64,000 nt of DNA from Confluentibacter citreus (GCF_002807055.1 NZ_NIXN01000002.1:360200-424199); one strand, 5' to 3'; positions 55,747 through 63,270 are shown, numbered from the stretch's first letter. A program made the numbers and translations. The notes: generated from the sequence alone by a model not told the origin.

Positions 55747-56580
55747 TTAAATCTTAAATGTCATAACCGGTACATCGGCATGGTTGGCAATATCTTCGCC
55801 AATACTGCCTTCAAAAAAGCTTGCCAATCCTTTTCTGCCGTGGGTTGGTATTAAAATTAAATCGGCTCCAATCTTGTCGGAAAAATTCAAAATCCCTTCT
55901 TCAACCGTATAATCGCACACATAATACACATCGCTCATTTTATCTAGATTTCTATCGGCTTTAGTTAAAAAATTGACTACCATTTTCTCTATTTCAGTAG
56001 ATGTTTTAAAACTGTTATTAGGCAAGTTTACATGAACCATATGCAATTTACAGTCCAGTTTTTGCATCATTTTAACAGCATTTAAATAAGGCCGTATGGT
56101 TTCTTCTGAAAAATCGCTAGCAAAAATGGCCGATTTAAAGTTTAGATGCTTCATGTCATTTTTTATCACCAAAACTGGTACATCTGCATGCCTCACCACG
56201 CGCTCTGTATTGGAGCCTACAAATAAATCCATAACGCCGCTTGTGCCGTGTGAACCCATAATTATAATATCGGCATCATGATTTCTAACGATCTCGTTAA
56301 CTTCACTAAATACCTTAAAATGTTTAATAATGGGTGTAACCTTAATATCTTTTAAATAGTCTTTTTTAAGAAAGTCTTCAAATCGTTGTTCTGCCAATCT
56401 ATAAAAGAAAATGGTTTTTTCATCTATGAAACCTTCAGAAGATGTTAGCATGACATCTGCCATTTCCAACATGTGCAAAGCTAAAATTTCAGCTTTAAAC
56501 TTTTTAGCAAGCTTAGCTGCTGCTTTAAGAGCAAATTCTGAATGTTCAGAAAAATCTAAGGGGACGATGATTTTTTTCAT
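55747..56580 (-). CDS. Universal stress protein, tandem UspA domains
   Basis: 277 residues from ATG 56580 (MKKIIVPLDFSEHSEFALKAA). The upstream in-frame ATG at 56646 lies upstream of the predicted promoter and is rejected. The first domain has IIMGSHGTSGVMDLFVGSNTERVVRHADVPVLVIK, the second has LILIPTHGRKGLASFFEGSIGEDIANHADVPVMTF. Both contain the ATP-binding GxxG(9x)G(S/T) pattern. A degenerate FNR-type site stands at the standard distance upstream (56607-56650), linking it to the low-oxygen genes. Confidence 0.92.
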   Translation of the reverse strand: MKKIIVPLDFSEHSEFALKAAAKLAKKFKAEILALHMLEMADVMLTSSEGFIDEKTIFFYRLAEQRFEDFLKKDYLKDIKVTPIIKHFKVFSEVNEIVRNHDADIIIMGSHGTSGVMDLFVGSNTERVVRHADVPVLVIKNDMKHLNFKSAIFASDFSEETIRPYLNAVKMMQKLDCKLHMVHVNLPNNSFKTSTEIEKMVVNFLTKADRNLDKMSDVYYVCDYTVEEGILNFSDKIGADLILIPTHGRKGLASFFEGSIGEDIANHADVPVMTFKI

Positions 56581-56606
56581 AAGTAAATATTTATTGTTTA
56601 GATTCT

Positions 56607-56650
56607 CAAATTTACAATAAAACAATCTCAATTTTATTGTTGACATTCAA
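56607..56650 (-). promoter_or_regulatory. usp promoter with degenerate FNR-type site
   Basis: -7 box TAAATTTG on the minus strand (56607-56614). At the same 33-bp centre distance as the other sites lies TTGTTGACATTCAA (56637-56650), which resembles TTGAT-N4-ATCAA with one weak half. Confidence 0.45.
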
Positions 56651-56671
56651 TCATTTAACTAGTGTCACTCA

Positions 56672-56720
56672 TTAATTTTGAGATACTGAAACGATCCCGA
56701 TAGCTATCGGGACAGCATGA
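56672..56720. repeat. Dispersed palindromic repeat (TCCCGATAG-CTATCGGGA)
   Basis: An 18-bp perfect palindrome at 56695-56712, followed by CAGCATGACA. This GC-rich element resembles dispersed repeats of Flavobacteriia and stands between the usp promoter and the hemN stop. It could also act as a weak terminator hairpin for hemN, but no T-run follows on the minus strand. Confidence 0.6.
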
Positions 56721-56737
56721 CAAATCATTATCAGTAA

Positions 56738-58105
56738 TCAAACCGTCATAGAAAACAAGTTCGTATCTGGTTGTTTTCGTTGCAACAACAAATCGAAAGC
56801 CATACAAATGTTCCTAACAAAGGGCCGGCCTTTTACAGTAACCTCTATACTGTTTACGCCAATATGGATTAGCCCATCTAGTTCCATTTCCTTCAAACGG
56901 GAAATGACGTCGGGAAGTTCTTTAAAATAAAAAGAATTTTCCGCCCAAGACGTTTTAAAACGGCACATTAAATTAAGAATGTGCTTTCTAATTATTAAAT
57001 CTTCTTCATTTAAAATATGCCCCCTTTGTACCGGTAACCTATTTTCTTTCAGTAAACGGTAATAAGCTTCAAGACTTTTTTCGTTTTGCGAAAACGCATA
57101 TAAACTATCACTTATGGCAGACACCCCCAAACCAATCATGGCTTGGGTTTTTGATGCTGTATAGCCCATAAAATTTCTATGCAATTGCCCTTCTACCATC
57201 GAATGGTATAAGGAATCTGTAGATAAAGCAAAGTGGTCCATCCCAATTTCGGTATAACCCACTTCGGCTAACAGTTTTTTGCCTAATTCGTACTGTTTTC
57301 TTTTAATCTCGGGCGTTGGTAAATCATCATCATTAAATCCGCGTTGTCCGTTGCCTTTAATCCATGGTACATGGGCGTAGCTATAAAATGCCAATCTATC
57401 TGGAAGCAATGCCTTGGTGTTTAAAATAGTTCGTTCTATGTTTTCCAATGCTTGAAACGGCAAACCAAAAATAATATCGTGCCCAACCGATGTATAGCCT
57501 ATTTCCCTAGCAGTTTCTGTTACTCGTTTTACATTCTCAAAAGGCTGTATTCTATGTATTGCTTTTTGTACTTTTTCATTGTAATCCTGCACACCATAGC
57601 TTACACGTCTAAAACCCACACTATAAAGTGCTTCTAAATGGGCTCGTGTGGTATTATTAGGGTGTCCTTCAAAACTAAATTCGTGATTATCGGCTCGTCT
57701 TGAGGTCTTTAAAATGCCTTCAACCAAGCGCTTTAAATTATCTGGACTAAAAAATGTGGGCGTGCCACCGCCAAGGTGCATTTCCTTAATAATGGGTTTT
57801 TCGTTAAATAAATCTAAGTATAAATTCCATTCTTTTAAAACCGCATTTAAATAAATATCCTCAACACTATGTTGCTTGGTAATGCGCTTATTACAACCAC
57901 AAAATGTACATAAGCTTTCGCAAAAAGGCAGGTGGATGTAAAGGCTTATGCCTTCTTTATAATTACTTTCATCAAACGATTTTATTAAAGACGATGTCCA
58001 TTTTTTCAAAGAAAAGGTTTCCTCATTCCAATACGGCACCGTTGGATAACTGGTGTATCGAGGTCCTGCAATATTGTATTTATTGATCAATGAATTTTGT
58101 GGCAT
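56738..58105 (-). CDS. hemN: Oxygen-independent coproporphyrinogen III oxidase
   Basis: 455 residues from ATG 58105 (MPQNSLINKYNIAGPRYTSYPTVPYW, the family N terminus). The longer reading from 58195 would include the FNR-type promoter and is rejected. The radical SAM cluster motif is CESLCTFCGC (Cys62, Cys66, Cys69), preceded by YIHLPF. MHLGGGTPTFF and HPNNTTRAHLEALYSVGFRRVSYGVQD follow. It makes protoporphyrinogen IX without oxygen, supplying heme for the cbb3 oxidase under low oxygen. Confidence 0.95.
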   Translation of the reverse strand: MPQNSLINKYNIAGPRYTSYPTVPYWNEETFSLKKWTSSLIKSFDESNYKEGISLYIHLPFCESLCTFCGCNKRITKQHSVEDIYLNAVLKEWNLYLDLFNEKPIIKEMHLGGGTPTFFSPDNLKRLVEGILKTSRRADNHEFSFEGHPNNTTRAHLEALYSVGFRRVSYGVQDYNEKVQKAIHRIQPFENVKRVTETAREIGYTSVGHDIIFGLPFQALENIERTILNTKALLPDRLAFYSYAHVPWIKGNGQRGFNDDDLPTPEIKRKQYELGKKLLAEVGYTEIGMDHFALSTDSLYHSMVEGQLHRNFMGYTASKTQAMIGLGVSAISDSLYAFSQNEKSLEAYYRLLKENRLPVQRGHILNEEDLIIRKHILNLMCRFKTSWAENSFYFKELPDVISRLKEMELDGLIHIGVNSIEVTVKGRPFVRNICMAFDLLLQRKQPDTNLFSMTV

Positions 58106-58126
58106 CCTTAAACAGTTTATAAACAT

Positions 58127-58170
58127 CAAAAGTATAAGGGATGGCTTCCAAAAAATATGATATAAGTCAT
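58127..58170 (-). promoter_or_regulatory. FNR-type promoter of hemN
   Basis: Site ATGATATAAGTCAT (58157-58170) and -7 box TACTTTTG on the minus strand (58127-58134), with centres exactly 33 bp apart. The leader to ATG 58105 would be about 18 bases. The rest of the 58106-58353 gap shows no clear element for sodC beyond AT-rich sequence. Confidence 0.72.
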
Positions 58171-58353
58171 ATAACCCATTACCATTTTGAAACATGATTG
58201 ATTAAAAAAATCCTTATCGGCACTCATTTCAACCCTAAAACTGAACGAAGTTAATTAACCCAATTCATTAAAATGGCAACGCATTCGCATATAAAATTTG
58301 TAATTGCCTTTATAAAGCACTAACTTTAACCTAAATATTAAAAAACTAAAAAA

Positions 58354-58929
58354 ATGAAAAAACTACGTTACATCATAATCTTAACCGCCTTGAGTTTGGC
58401 AGCTTGTAAGAATGAAAAAAAGCAAGAACCAGCTATGGACATTGAGACCGTTGAAACCGAAATGGAAGCATCCATCACTAAAGAATTGAACATAACACTA
58501 AACCCAAAAAGCGACAGTAAAGCTACGGGAACTATTATATTTAAAGAAGAAAACGGAACTGTAAACCTGCATGCTATGATTACCGGTTTAACACCGGGCG
58601 AGCACGCCATCCACATACATGAAAAATCGGATTGCTCTGCGCCAGACGGTGCATCTGCTGGTGGCCATTGGAATCCAACGAACCAACCACACGGTAAATG
58701 GGGTGCCGAAACGGGTTACCATAAAGGCGATATAGGTAATTTTACAGCTGATGAAAATGGTAACGGTATGGTTATGTTTACTACCGATGAGTGGTGCATA
58801 GGCTGTGATGATGAGACCAAAAATATTATTGGCAAAGGTGTTATTGTACATGCAGGAGTTGATGACTTTACAACACAACCAACTGGTGATGCTGGTGGCA
58901 GAGTGAGTTGTGCGGGGATTATTGAGTAG
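58354..58929 (+). CDS. sodC: Cu/Zn superoxide dismutase lipoprotein
   Basis: 191 residues. Lipoprotein signal with Cys18 (LTALSLAACKN). The SodC core is HAIHIHEKSDCSAPDGASAGGHWNPTNQPHG, containing the copper and zinc histidines, followed by GDIGNFTADENGNG, GKGVIVHAGVDDFTTQPTGDAGGRVSCAGII with the last copper histidine and the disulfide cysteine. It removes superoxide in the periplasm or at the cell surface. Confidence 0.95.
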   Translation: MKKLRYIIILTALSLAACKNEKKQEPAMDIETVETEMEASITKELNITLNPKSDSKATGTIIFKEENGTVNLHAMITGLTPGEHAIHIHEKSDCSAPDGASAGGHWNPTNQPHGKWGAETGYHKGDIGNFTADENGNGMVMFTTDEWCIGCDDETKNIIGKGVIVHAGVDDFTTQPTGDAGGRVSCAGIIE

Positions 58930-59140
58930 GTGGTGCTGGTTTCTAGGTACTGGGTCTTGGGTACTGGGTTCCAAGTTGTCGGTTTGAGTGAAATTCTTTT
59001 TCAGAAAATTGTATCGAGAACTTAGTTGAATAGCTTCTCGATACAATTTTCTCATACTTCGAAAATCACTCGAAGTGACATTTATGGATTTCGTCTGGGT
59101 TTTGGGTGCAGGGCTCTGGGTCTTTGGTCTTGGGTTCAAA
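58930..59140. repeat. Composite repeat: two G-rich tracts flanking a nested hairpin
   Basis: 58930-58976 is a tract of degenerate CTGGGT words. 58977-59080 has outer arms TGTCGGTTTGAGTG / CACTCGAAGTGACA and a perfect 18-bp inner stem (59003-59020 with 59035-59052, beginning AGAAAATTGTATCGAG). 59090-59140 is a second GGGT-rich tract. The hairpin belongs to the same family as 47560-47652. No ORF is supported in this 300-base gap. Confidence 0.75.
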
Positions 59141-59166
59141 AAATCATACCATTGTTATATAAATAT

Positions 59167-59199
59167 TAAAAGCTACTTTAACGAGTAGCTTTTTTATTT
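59167..59199 (+). terminator. Rho-independent terminator
   Basis: Stem AAAAGCTACT / AGTAGCTTTT with loop TTAACG and a T-rich tail, about 240 bases past sodC and just before the sigma factor gene. It probably ends sodC transcripts that read through the repeat. Confidence 0.8.
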
Positions 59200-59234
59200 T
59201 ATATTTATTACTTTCGGAAACTTAAATACTTTTG

Positions 59235-59774
59235 ATGCCATTAGATGCCCTCGTAGAACGATTTAAGCAGAAAGACGAAAAAGCTTTTGAAACTCTATAC
59301 AACATGTATAGCAAAAGTATGCACGGCGTTATTTACAACATTGTTAGGGATAACGATATTGCTGAAGAAGTGATGCAAGATGTGTTTGTAAAGGCTTGGC
59401 ACAATGCGAGCAGTTATTCTTCGGAAAAAGGTCGTTTTTTCACCTGGATACTAAACATTTCCAGAAATGCCGCTATTGATAAAACACGCTCAAAAAACTT
59501 TAAGAACTCAAAACAAAACCTCAATTCCGATTTTTTCGTAGATATCCTCGAAACTAGCGATAGTTTAGATAATTCAACCGACGCCATAGGTATTAAAAAG
59601 TTTGTCACCAAACTTGCCGAAAAGTGTAAACAAGTTATAGAACTCTTGTATTTTAAGGGCTATACGCAAAGTGAAGTATCTGAAACGCTAGATATGCCCA
59701 TAGGTACCGTGAAAACAAGAAATAGGCAATGTATTCAAGAACTTAGAACCATCGTATTGAAAAATGGATATTAA
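59235..59774 (+). CDS. ECF-type sigma factor (partner of RskA-like anti-sigma)
   Basis: 179 residues from ATG 59235 (a TTG directly before it is ignored). Region 2: DNDIAEEVMQDVFVKAWHNASSYSSEKGRFFTWILNISRNAAIDKTRS. Region 4: CKQVIELLYFKGYTQSEVSETLDMPIGTVKTRNRQCIQELR. This is the SigK-like ECF group. It overlaps the anti-sigma gene by 11 bases, so the two proteins are made together. Confidence 0.94.
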   Translation: MPLDALVERFKQKDEKAFETLYNMYSKSMHGVIYNIVRDNDIAEEVMQDVFVKAWHNASSYSSEKGRFFTWILNISRNAAIDKTRSKNFKNSKQNLNSDFFVDILETSDSLDNSTDAIGIKKFVTKLAEKCKQVIELLYFKGYTQSEVSETLDMPIGTVKTRNRQCIQELRTIVLKNGY

Positions 59775-60570
59775 AGCATACATAGAATCCGGCATATTAG
59801 AGCTATACGTAGCTGGTGCACTTTCTGAAGCAGAAAATAAGGAAGTGTATGCCCTTATGCAACAACATCCCGAAATTCTACAAGAGGTTTTAGACATTGA
59901 ATCGGCTATTGTTAAATTAACCGCTAATGTTTCAAAAAGCGACACCAACACATCATTAAAAATCATTAAACGCACCTTAGGTTTTAACGGAACGGATGAT
60001 GCTAAAGTCATTTCCATGACCAAACCTAAACACAACTGGATTACGTATATTGGTTGGGCGGCTTCCATTATTTTGGGGCTAGGTTTATTGTGGACCGTTA
60101 CCCAAAACAACCAATTAAAAACCAACATTCAAACTGTTGAAACCCAAAAGTCGCAGTTGGAAATTGAAATTGAATTTGCTAAAACCAATTTAGATAAAGC
60201 CAAAACCCTTATTTCGGTGTTGCGCGATGAAAACATTACCCAAGTCCCTCTGGCTGGGCAAGGCAATTTTGCTTCTACATATGCGAAAGTGTATTGGGAC
60301 ACCGACGCCAAGCGTATCTTTTTAGATGTGGACGGTTTACCAGATCCGCCACAAGGCATGGTGTATCAAGTTTGGTCGTTAACCTTAAATCCGTTAACCC
60401 CAGTAAGTCTAGGCACACTTGATCAATTCGCTACTGACGATAACAAGATTTTTGAAATAGACAATCCAAACCAAAGTGAAGCCTTTGGAATTACACTAGA
60501 GCCTACTGGTGGTAGTGCATCGCCTACTATGGAGCAATTGTATACGTTGGGTGTGGTTGCTTCTAGTTAG
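59764..60570 (+). CDS. RskA-family anti-sigma factor
   Basis: 268 residues. N-terminal sigma-binding part (YIESGILELYVAGALSEAENKEVYALMQQHPEI), a membrane helix at about 94-113 (WITYIGWAASIILGLGLLWTV), a coiled coil, and the C-terminal RskA domain (YAKVYWDTDAKRIFLDVDGLPDPPQGMVYQVW and EAFGITLEPTGGSASPTMEQLYTLG). It holds the upstream sigma factor inactive at the membrane until an envelope signal arrives. Confidence 0.93.
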   Translation: MDIKAYIESGILELYVAGALSEAENKEVYALMQQHPEILQEVLDIESAIVKLTANVSKSDTNTSLKIIKRTLGFNGTDDAKVISMTKPKHNWITYIGWAASIILGLGLLWTVTQNNQLKTNIQTVETQKSQLEIEIEFAKTNLDKAKTLISVLRDENITQVPLAGQGNFASTYAKVYWDTDAKRIFLDVDGLPDPPQGMVYQVWSLTLNPLTPVSLGTLDQFATDDNKIFEIDNPNQSEAFGITLEPTGGSASPTMEQLYTLGVVASS

Positions 60571-60679
60571 GTGCTGGGTGCTGGGTTCTGGTTGCTGGGT
60601 TTAAGGTTAAAAAAACAATTAAAAAAATTTATTTGTAAGAATATTTATTTGTATATTTAGGATTATAAATACAAATACA
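60571..60679. repeat. G-rich tract and promoter region before the recombinase
   Basis: 60571-60607 repeats GCTGGGT/TTCTGG words like the tracts at 49101 and 58930. Further on, ATTTATTTGTA occurs twice (60627-60637, 60643-60653). A near-consensus -7 element TATATTTA (60652-60659), about 20 bases before the TTG start, could drive the recombinase. Confidence 0.4.
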
Positions 60680-61864
60680 TTGACTGCTTTACCTACTGTT
60701 ACATTACAATCCCAATTCTATAAAGATTCCAACCAGATACTTATTGGGTTTAAGTATGATGAAGCGCTTATTAAATTGGTAAGAACGTTGCCGAATGCCG
60801 TATGGAGCAAAACATTAAAAAGTTGGTACATTAAGAACAATCCAGAACATTTAAAGTTGATTTTTTCTGTGTTTAAAGGCCATGCTTTTGTTGATGCTAC
60901 ATTAGTATTCAGCAAGCCAGCGTTAAAACCAAAAACGTTCCCCGAAAAACGACAAAGGCAACTCAGCCAAGACAACAAAAATCTCCTCAATGCTTTTTTC
61001 AAATATTTAAAAGGCAAGCGTTATGGTGAAAGCACCGTAAACACGTATTGCTTTTTTATGGCCGAATTTATTGACTTCAACACCCAGAAAGCCATCCATT
61101 TTTTGAACAATAGAGATGTGGAACTATTTATTGAAACGGTGTTTATTAAACGGAACTATTCCATAAGTACCCAACGCCAATTTATTAGTGCCCTAAAATT
61201 ATTTATTGTGTTTTGTCCGGACACCCAAATTAACGATTTGGAATTGGCTCGCCCAAAAAAATCGACCATATTGCCGTCGGTACTGTCGCAAGAAGAAACC
61301 ATAAATCTGTTGCGATGCACCAAAAACCTAAAGCATAGGGCGATTTTGGCATTACTTTATTCGGCTGGCTTGCGGATAAGCGAACTGCTGAATTTACGCG
61401 TAGAAAACATTTTAATACACAGAAAGCAGATTTTAATTAAAAATGCGAAAGGACGAAAGGATCGGTATGCCACGTTGGCGGACAGTTTTTTACCGTTACT
61501 TCAAAATTATTTGATGACTTACAGGCCATCGGTTTATTTTGTGGAAGGCAAAAAAGGCTGCCTATATTCAGCAAGCAGTGTTAGGAAGTTTTTAGCGAAA
61601 TCGTGCCAAGAAGCCCAAATTAAAACAGTAGTTACACCACACACGTTAAGACATAGTTATGCTACCCACCTACTTGAAAATGGCGTTGGCATCAGGTACA
61701 TACAAGAGCTTTTAGGGCACAGTAAACCAGAAACCACGATGATATATACGCACGTTGCAAGAAAGGATTTGATCAATATTAAAAGTCCTCTAGACCATGC
61801 TTTAGAGCAATTATTGGAATCCCAAAAAGGAGAACAAAAAGCCCTATTATCCCGAAATATTTAA
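60680..61864 (+). CDS. Tyrosine recombinase, integron-integrase-like, adjacent to a cassette array
   Basis: 394 residues from TTG 60680; no ATG lies nearby upstream. Residues 1-80 are an extra N-terminal domain (LPNAVWSKTLKSWYIKN, vaguely HARP-like), then a SAM-like core-binding domain (about 98-185) and the catalytic domain. Catalytic residues are complete: Arg232 (AGLRISELL), Lys257, His321-x-x-Arg324 (TPHTLRHSYATHLL), His347 and Tyr356 (TTMIYTH). The end KSPLD (368-372) is as in integron integrases. However, the stretch 270-318 is short like XerC/D, with no room for the IntI-specific insertion. It points toward the cassettes, which begin 34 bases after its stop. Confidence 0.92.
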   Translation: MTALPTVTLQSQFYKDSNQILIGFKYDEALIKLVRTLPNAVWSKTLKSWYIKNNPEHLKLIFSVFKGHAFVDATLVFSKPALKPKTFPEKRQRQLSQDNKNLLNAFFKYLKGKRYGESTVNTYCFFMAEFIDFNTQKAIHFLNNRDVELFIETVFIKRNYSISTQRQFISALKLFIVFCPDTQINDLELARPKKSTILPSVLSQEETINLLRCTKNLKHRAILALLYSAGLRISELLNLRVENILIHRKQILIKNAKGRKDRYATLADSFLPLLQNYLMTYRPSVYFVEGKKGCLYSASSVRKFLAKSCQEAQIKTVVTPHTLRHSYATHLLENGVGIRYIQELLGHSKPETTMIYTHVARKDLINIKSPLDHALEQLLESQKGEQKALLSRNI

Positions 61865-61884
61865 TGAATAATGAGTATATTTAT

Positions 61885-61907
61885 CCACATATAGCCAGTT
61901 GTGGTTA
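61885..61907 (+). other. attI-like insertion junction
   Basis: The first cassette begins at GTT 61898-61900, in the sequence TAGCCA-GTTGTGGTTA. The 10 bases GTTGTGGTTA reappear as the reverse complement at the left edge of the attC-like repeat that closes the same cassette (TAACCACAAC, 62678-62687). CCACA (61885-61889) and TGTGG (61900-61904) form a short inverted repeat around the junction. This is the only such site next to the recombinase. Confidence 0.75.
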
Positions 61908-61927
61908 ATTATGACAAACCCCCGAAA

Positions 61928-62680
61928 ATGAAGAAAAACCTTTTTCTTATTTTATTAATTCTGACAATAATTTCCTGTAAAAAAGAACAATTTATTACGG
62001 AATTTTATCCAAACGGAAATATCAAACTGAAAGTTCAAATTGACAAAGACAGCATTCAAAACGGAACTTACGAAGAATATTATGAGAACGGAGAACTGAA
62101 ATCTAAAACCAACTATGTAAATGGACAAATCTCCGATTCTCTATTTAACTATTATGAAAATGGAGAAATTAAGGATAAAGGAACAGTAAAAAACAATTTC
62201 CCAAATGGTTGGTGGAATTATTACCGTTCTAACGGCGTACTAAAGGAAAAAACTGAATGGATTATTGTTAAAGATAGTTTGCATAAAAATCAATCGATAT
62301 ACTTTGACCAAAAGGGAAAAATCAAATATGACACTAGTTCATTTTTTGAATTAAAGATTCCAGACACAATTCATTTAGACAAAAATATTGCGAGATTTAA
62401 TTATTATTCTAATTTCAATGTTTACAAAAGACTAATATATGTTGTCGTTGAAAACAAATACTCTGAAAATGAAACTAAACTGGATACTTTTGGTATAAAA
62501 GACAATGATTTTTGGTTCGGAGTTTATGGATACAAAAAAGGCAAACAAAATATTAAGGGACAAATTGTCGAGGAACTATATGAAATTAAAAACATAGGAA
62601 ATGATTCGGCAATTGGAACTGTAAGCAATCACAAAAAATATTTCGAAAAAGAAGTTTATGTCTCGGATAAAAATAACTAA
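61928..62680 (+). CDS. Cassette 1: MORN-like (YwqK-type) repeat lipoprotein
   Basis: 250 residues from ATG 61928; the longer GTG 61901 reading would start at the cassette border and lacks the lipoprotein signal at its N terminus. Signal with Cys17 (LILTIISCKKEQ). The body has at least four MORN-variant repeats of the YwqK type: EFYPNGNIKLKVQID, EYYENGELKSKTNYV, NYYENGEIKDKGTVK, NYYRSNGVLKEKTEW. The C-terminal ~120 residues are unassigned. A six-codon ORF at 61911-61931 ends in an ATGA overlap with this start. Role unknown; surface lipoprotein. Confidence 0.85.
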   Translation: MKKNLFLILLILTIISCKKEQFITEFYPNGNIKLKVQIDKDSIQNGTYEEYYENGELKSKTNYVNGQISDSLFNYYENGEIKDKGTVKNNFPNGWWNYYRSNGVLKEKTEWIIVKDSLHKNQSIYFDQKGKIKYDTSSFFELKIPDTIHLDKNIARFNYYSNFNVYKRLIYVVVENKYSENETKLDTFGIKDNDFWFGVYGYKKGKQNIKGQIVEELYEIKNIGNDSAIGTVSNHKKYFEKEVYVSDKNN

Positions 62681-62683
62681 CCA

Positions 62684-62812
62684 CAACACCGTGTATAAAA
62701 AATTGCTAGTTTTAGCTGGCACAAAGTTTGTTGCTCGTTTGCTGGCTTCCGATTTTCCTTCGGAAAATCCTCGCCCCCAAACACGCAACTTTCCATACAC
62801 GAACACGTTGGC
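62684..62812 (+). repeat. attC-like recombination element 1 (129 bp)
   Basis: Ends the first cassette. Outer arms are CAACACCGTGTAT and ATACACGAACACGTTGGC: R-like boxes CAAC/GTTG and L-like boxes CGTGTAT/ATACACG, with unequal spacers (2 and 5 bases) as in integron attC sites. Inner stem GATTTTCC-TTC-GGAAAATC, and imperfect pairing of TTGC..GTTTG with CAAACACGCAA. The GTT at 62807-62809 is the junction with cassette 2. Confidence 0.85.
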
Positions 62813-62827
62813 GTGCATTAGAAAAAA

Positions 62828-63130
62828 ATGATTACGGTAGAAAGAATAAAACAAGAAATAAAAACACAGAATCTTAAAAGCGTAAGCGGAATCGAATCTG
62901 ACTTGGAATTTCTCTTGTGGGATTTGTCCGAAATGGATGAGCTCAATAAAGGTTATGAAGTTGAAAAATTTCACGGCGGACATTATGCAATTGGCTCAAA
63001 CGGCGGACTTGAAATACTAACGGTGGAATTTAATACTGGAATAGTTTATAGAATTCCATTTATCTCAACCGACAATAGCGAAAAAATAAAAGTATCGGAC
63101 TCAATAACTGAACTGATAAAATTAAATTAA
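62828..63130 (+). CDS. Cassette 2: small SMI1/KNR4 (SUKH)-like protein
   Basis: 100 residues. The central segment HYAIGSNGGLEILTVEFNTGIVYRIPFI matches the conserved core of the SUKH superfamily, many of whose members are immunity proteins against polymorphic toxins. No cognate toxin is in the window, as expected for an orphan cassette-borne immunity gene. The start is 21 bases after the cassette border (GTTGGCGTG), and the stop is 11 bases before the next attC-like element. Confidence 0.75.
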   Translation: MITVERIKQEIKTQNLKSVSGIESDLEFLLWDLSEMDELNKGYEVEKFHGGHYAIGSNGGLEILTVEFNTGIVYRIPFISTDNSEKIKVSDSITELIKLN

Positions 63131-63141
63131 TAACGACACGC

Positions 63142-63270
63142 CAACACCGTGTATAAAAAATTGCTAGTTTTAGCTGGCACAAAGTTGGTTGCCCGTTTGC
63201 CGGCTTCCGATTTTCCTTCGGAAAATCCTCGCCCTCAAACACGCAACTTTCCATACACGAACACGTTGGC
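63142..63270 (+). repeat. attC-like recombination element 2 (129 bp)
   Basis: Same length and arms as element 1, with only a few substitutions (for example GTTGCCCGTTTGCC in the loop region). Its left edge CACGCCAAC is the reverse complement of GTTGGCGTG, the start of the same cassette at 62807. Junction GTT at 63265-63267. Confidence 0.85.

Noticed and set aside
56695..56712. TCCCGATAGCTATCGGGA as a hemN terminator
   Set aside because: It is a perfect palindrome downstream of the hemN stop, but no T-run follows on the minus strand. A dispersed repeat is more likely.
59227..59234. TACTTTTG as promoter of the second sigma factor gene
   Set aside because: It matches TAnnTTTG but directly abuts the ATG at 59235, so transcription would start inside the coding region. 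No better box was found.
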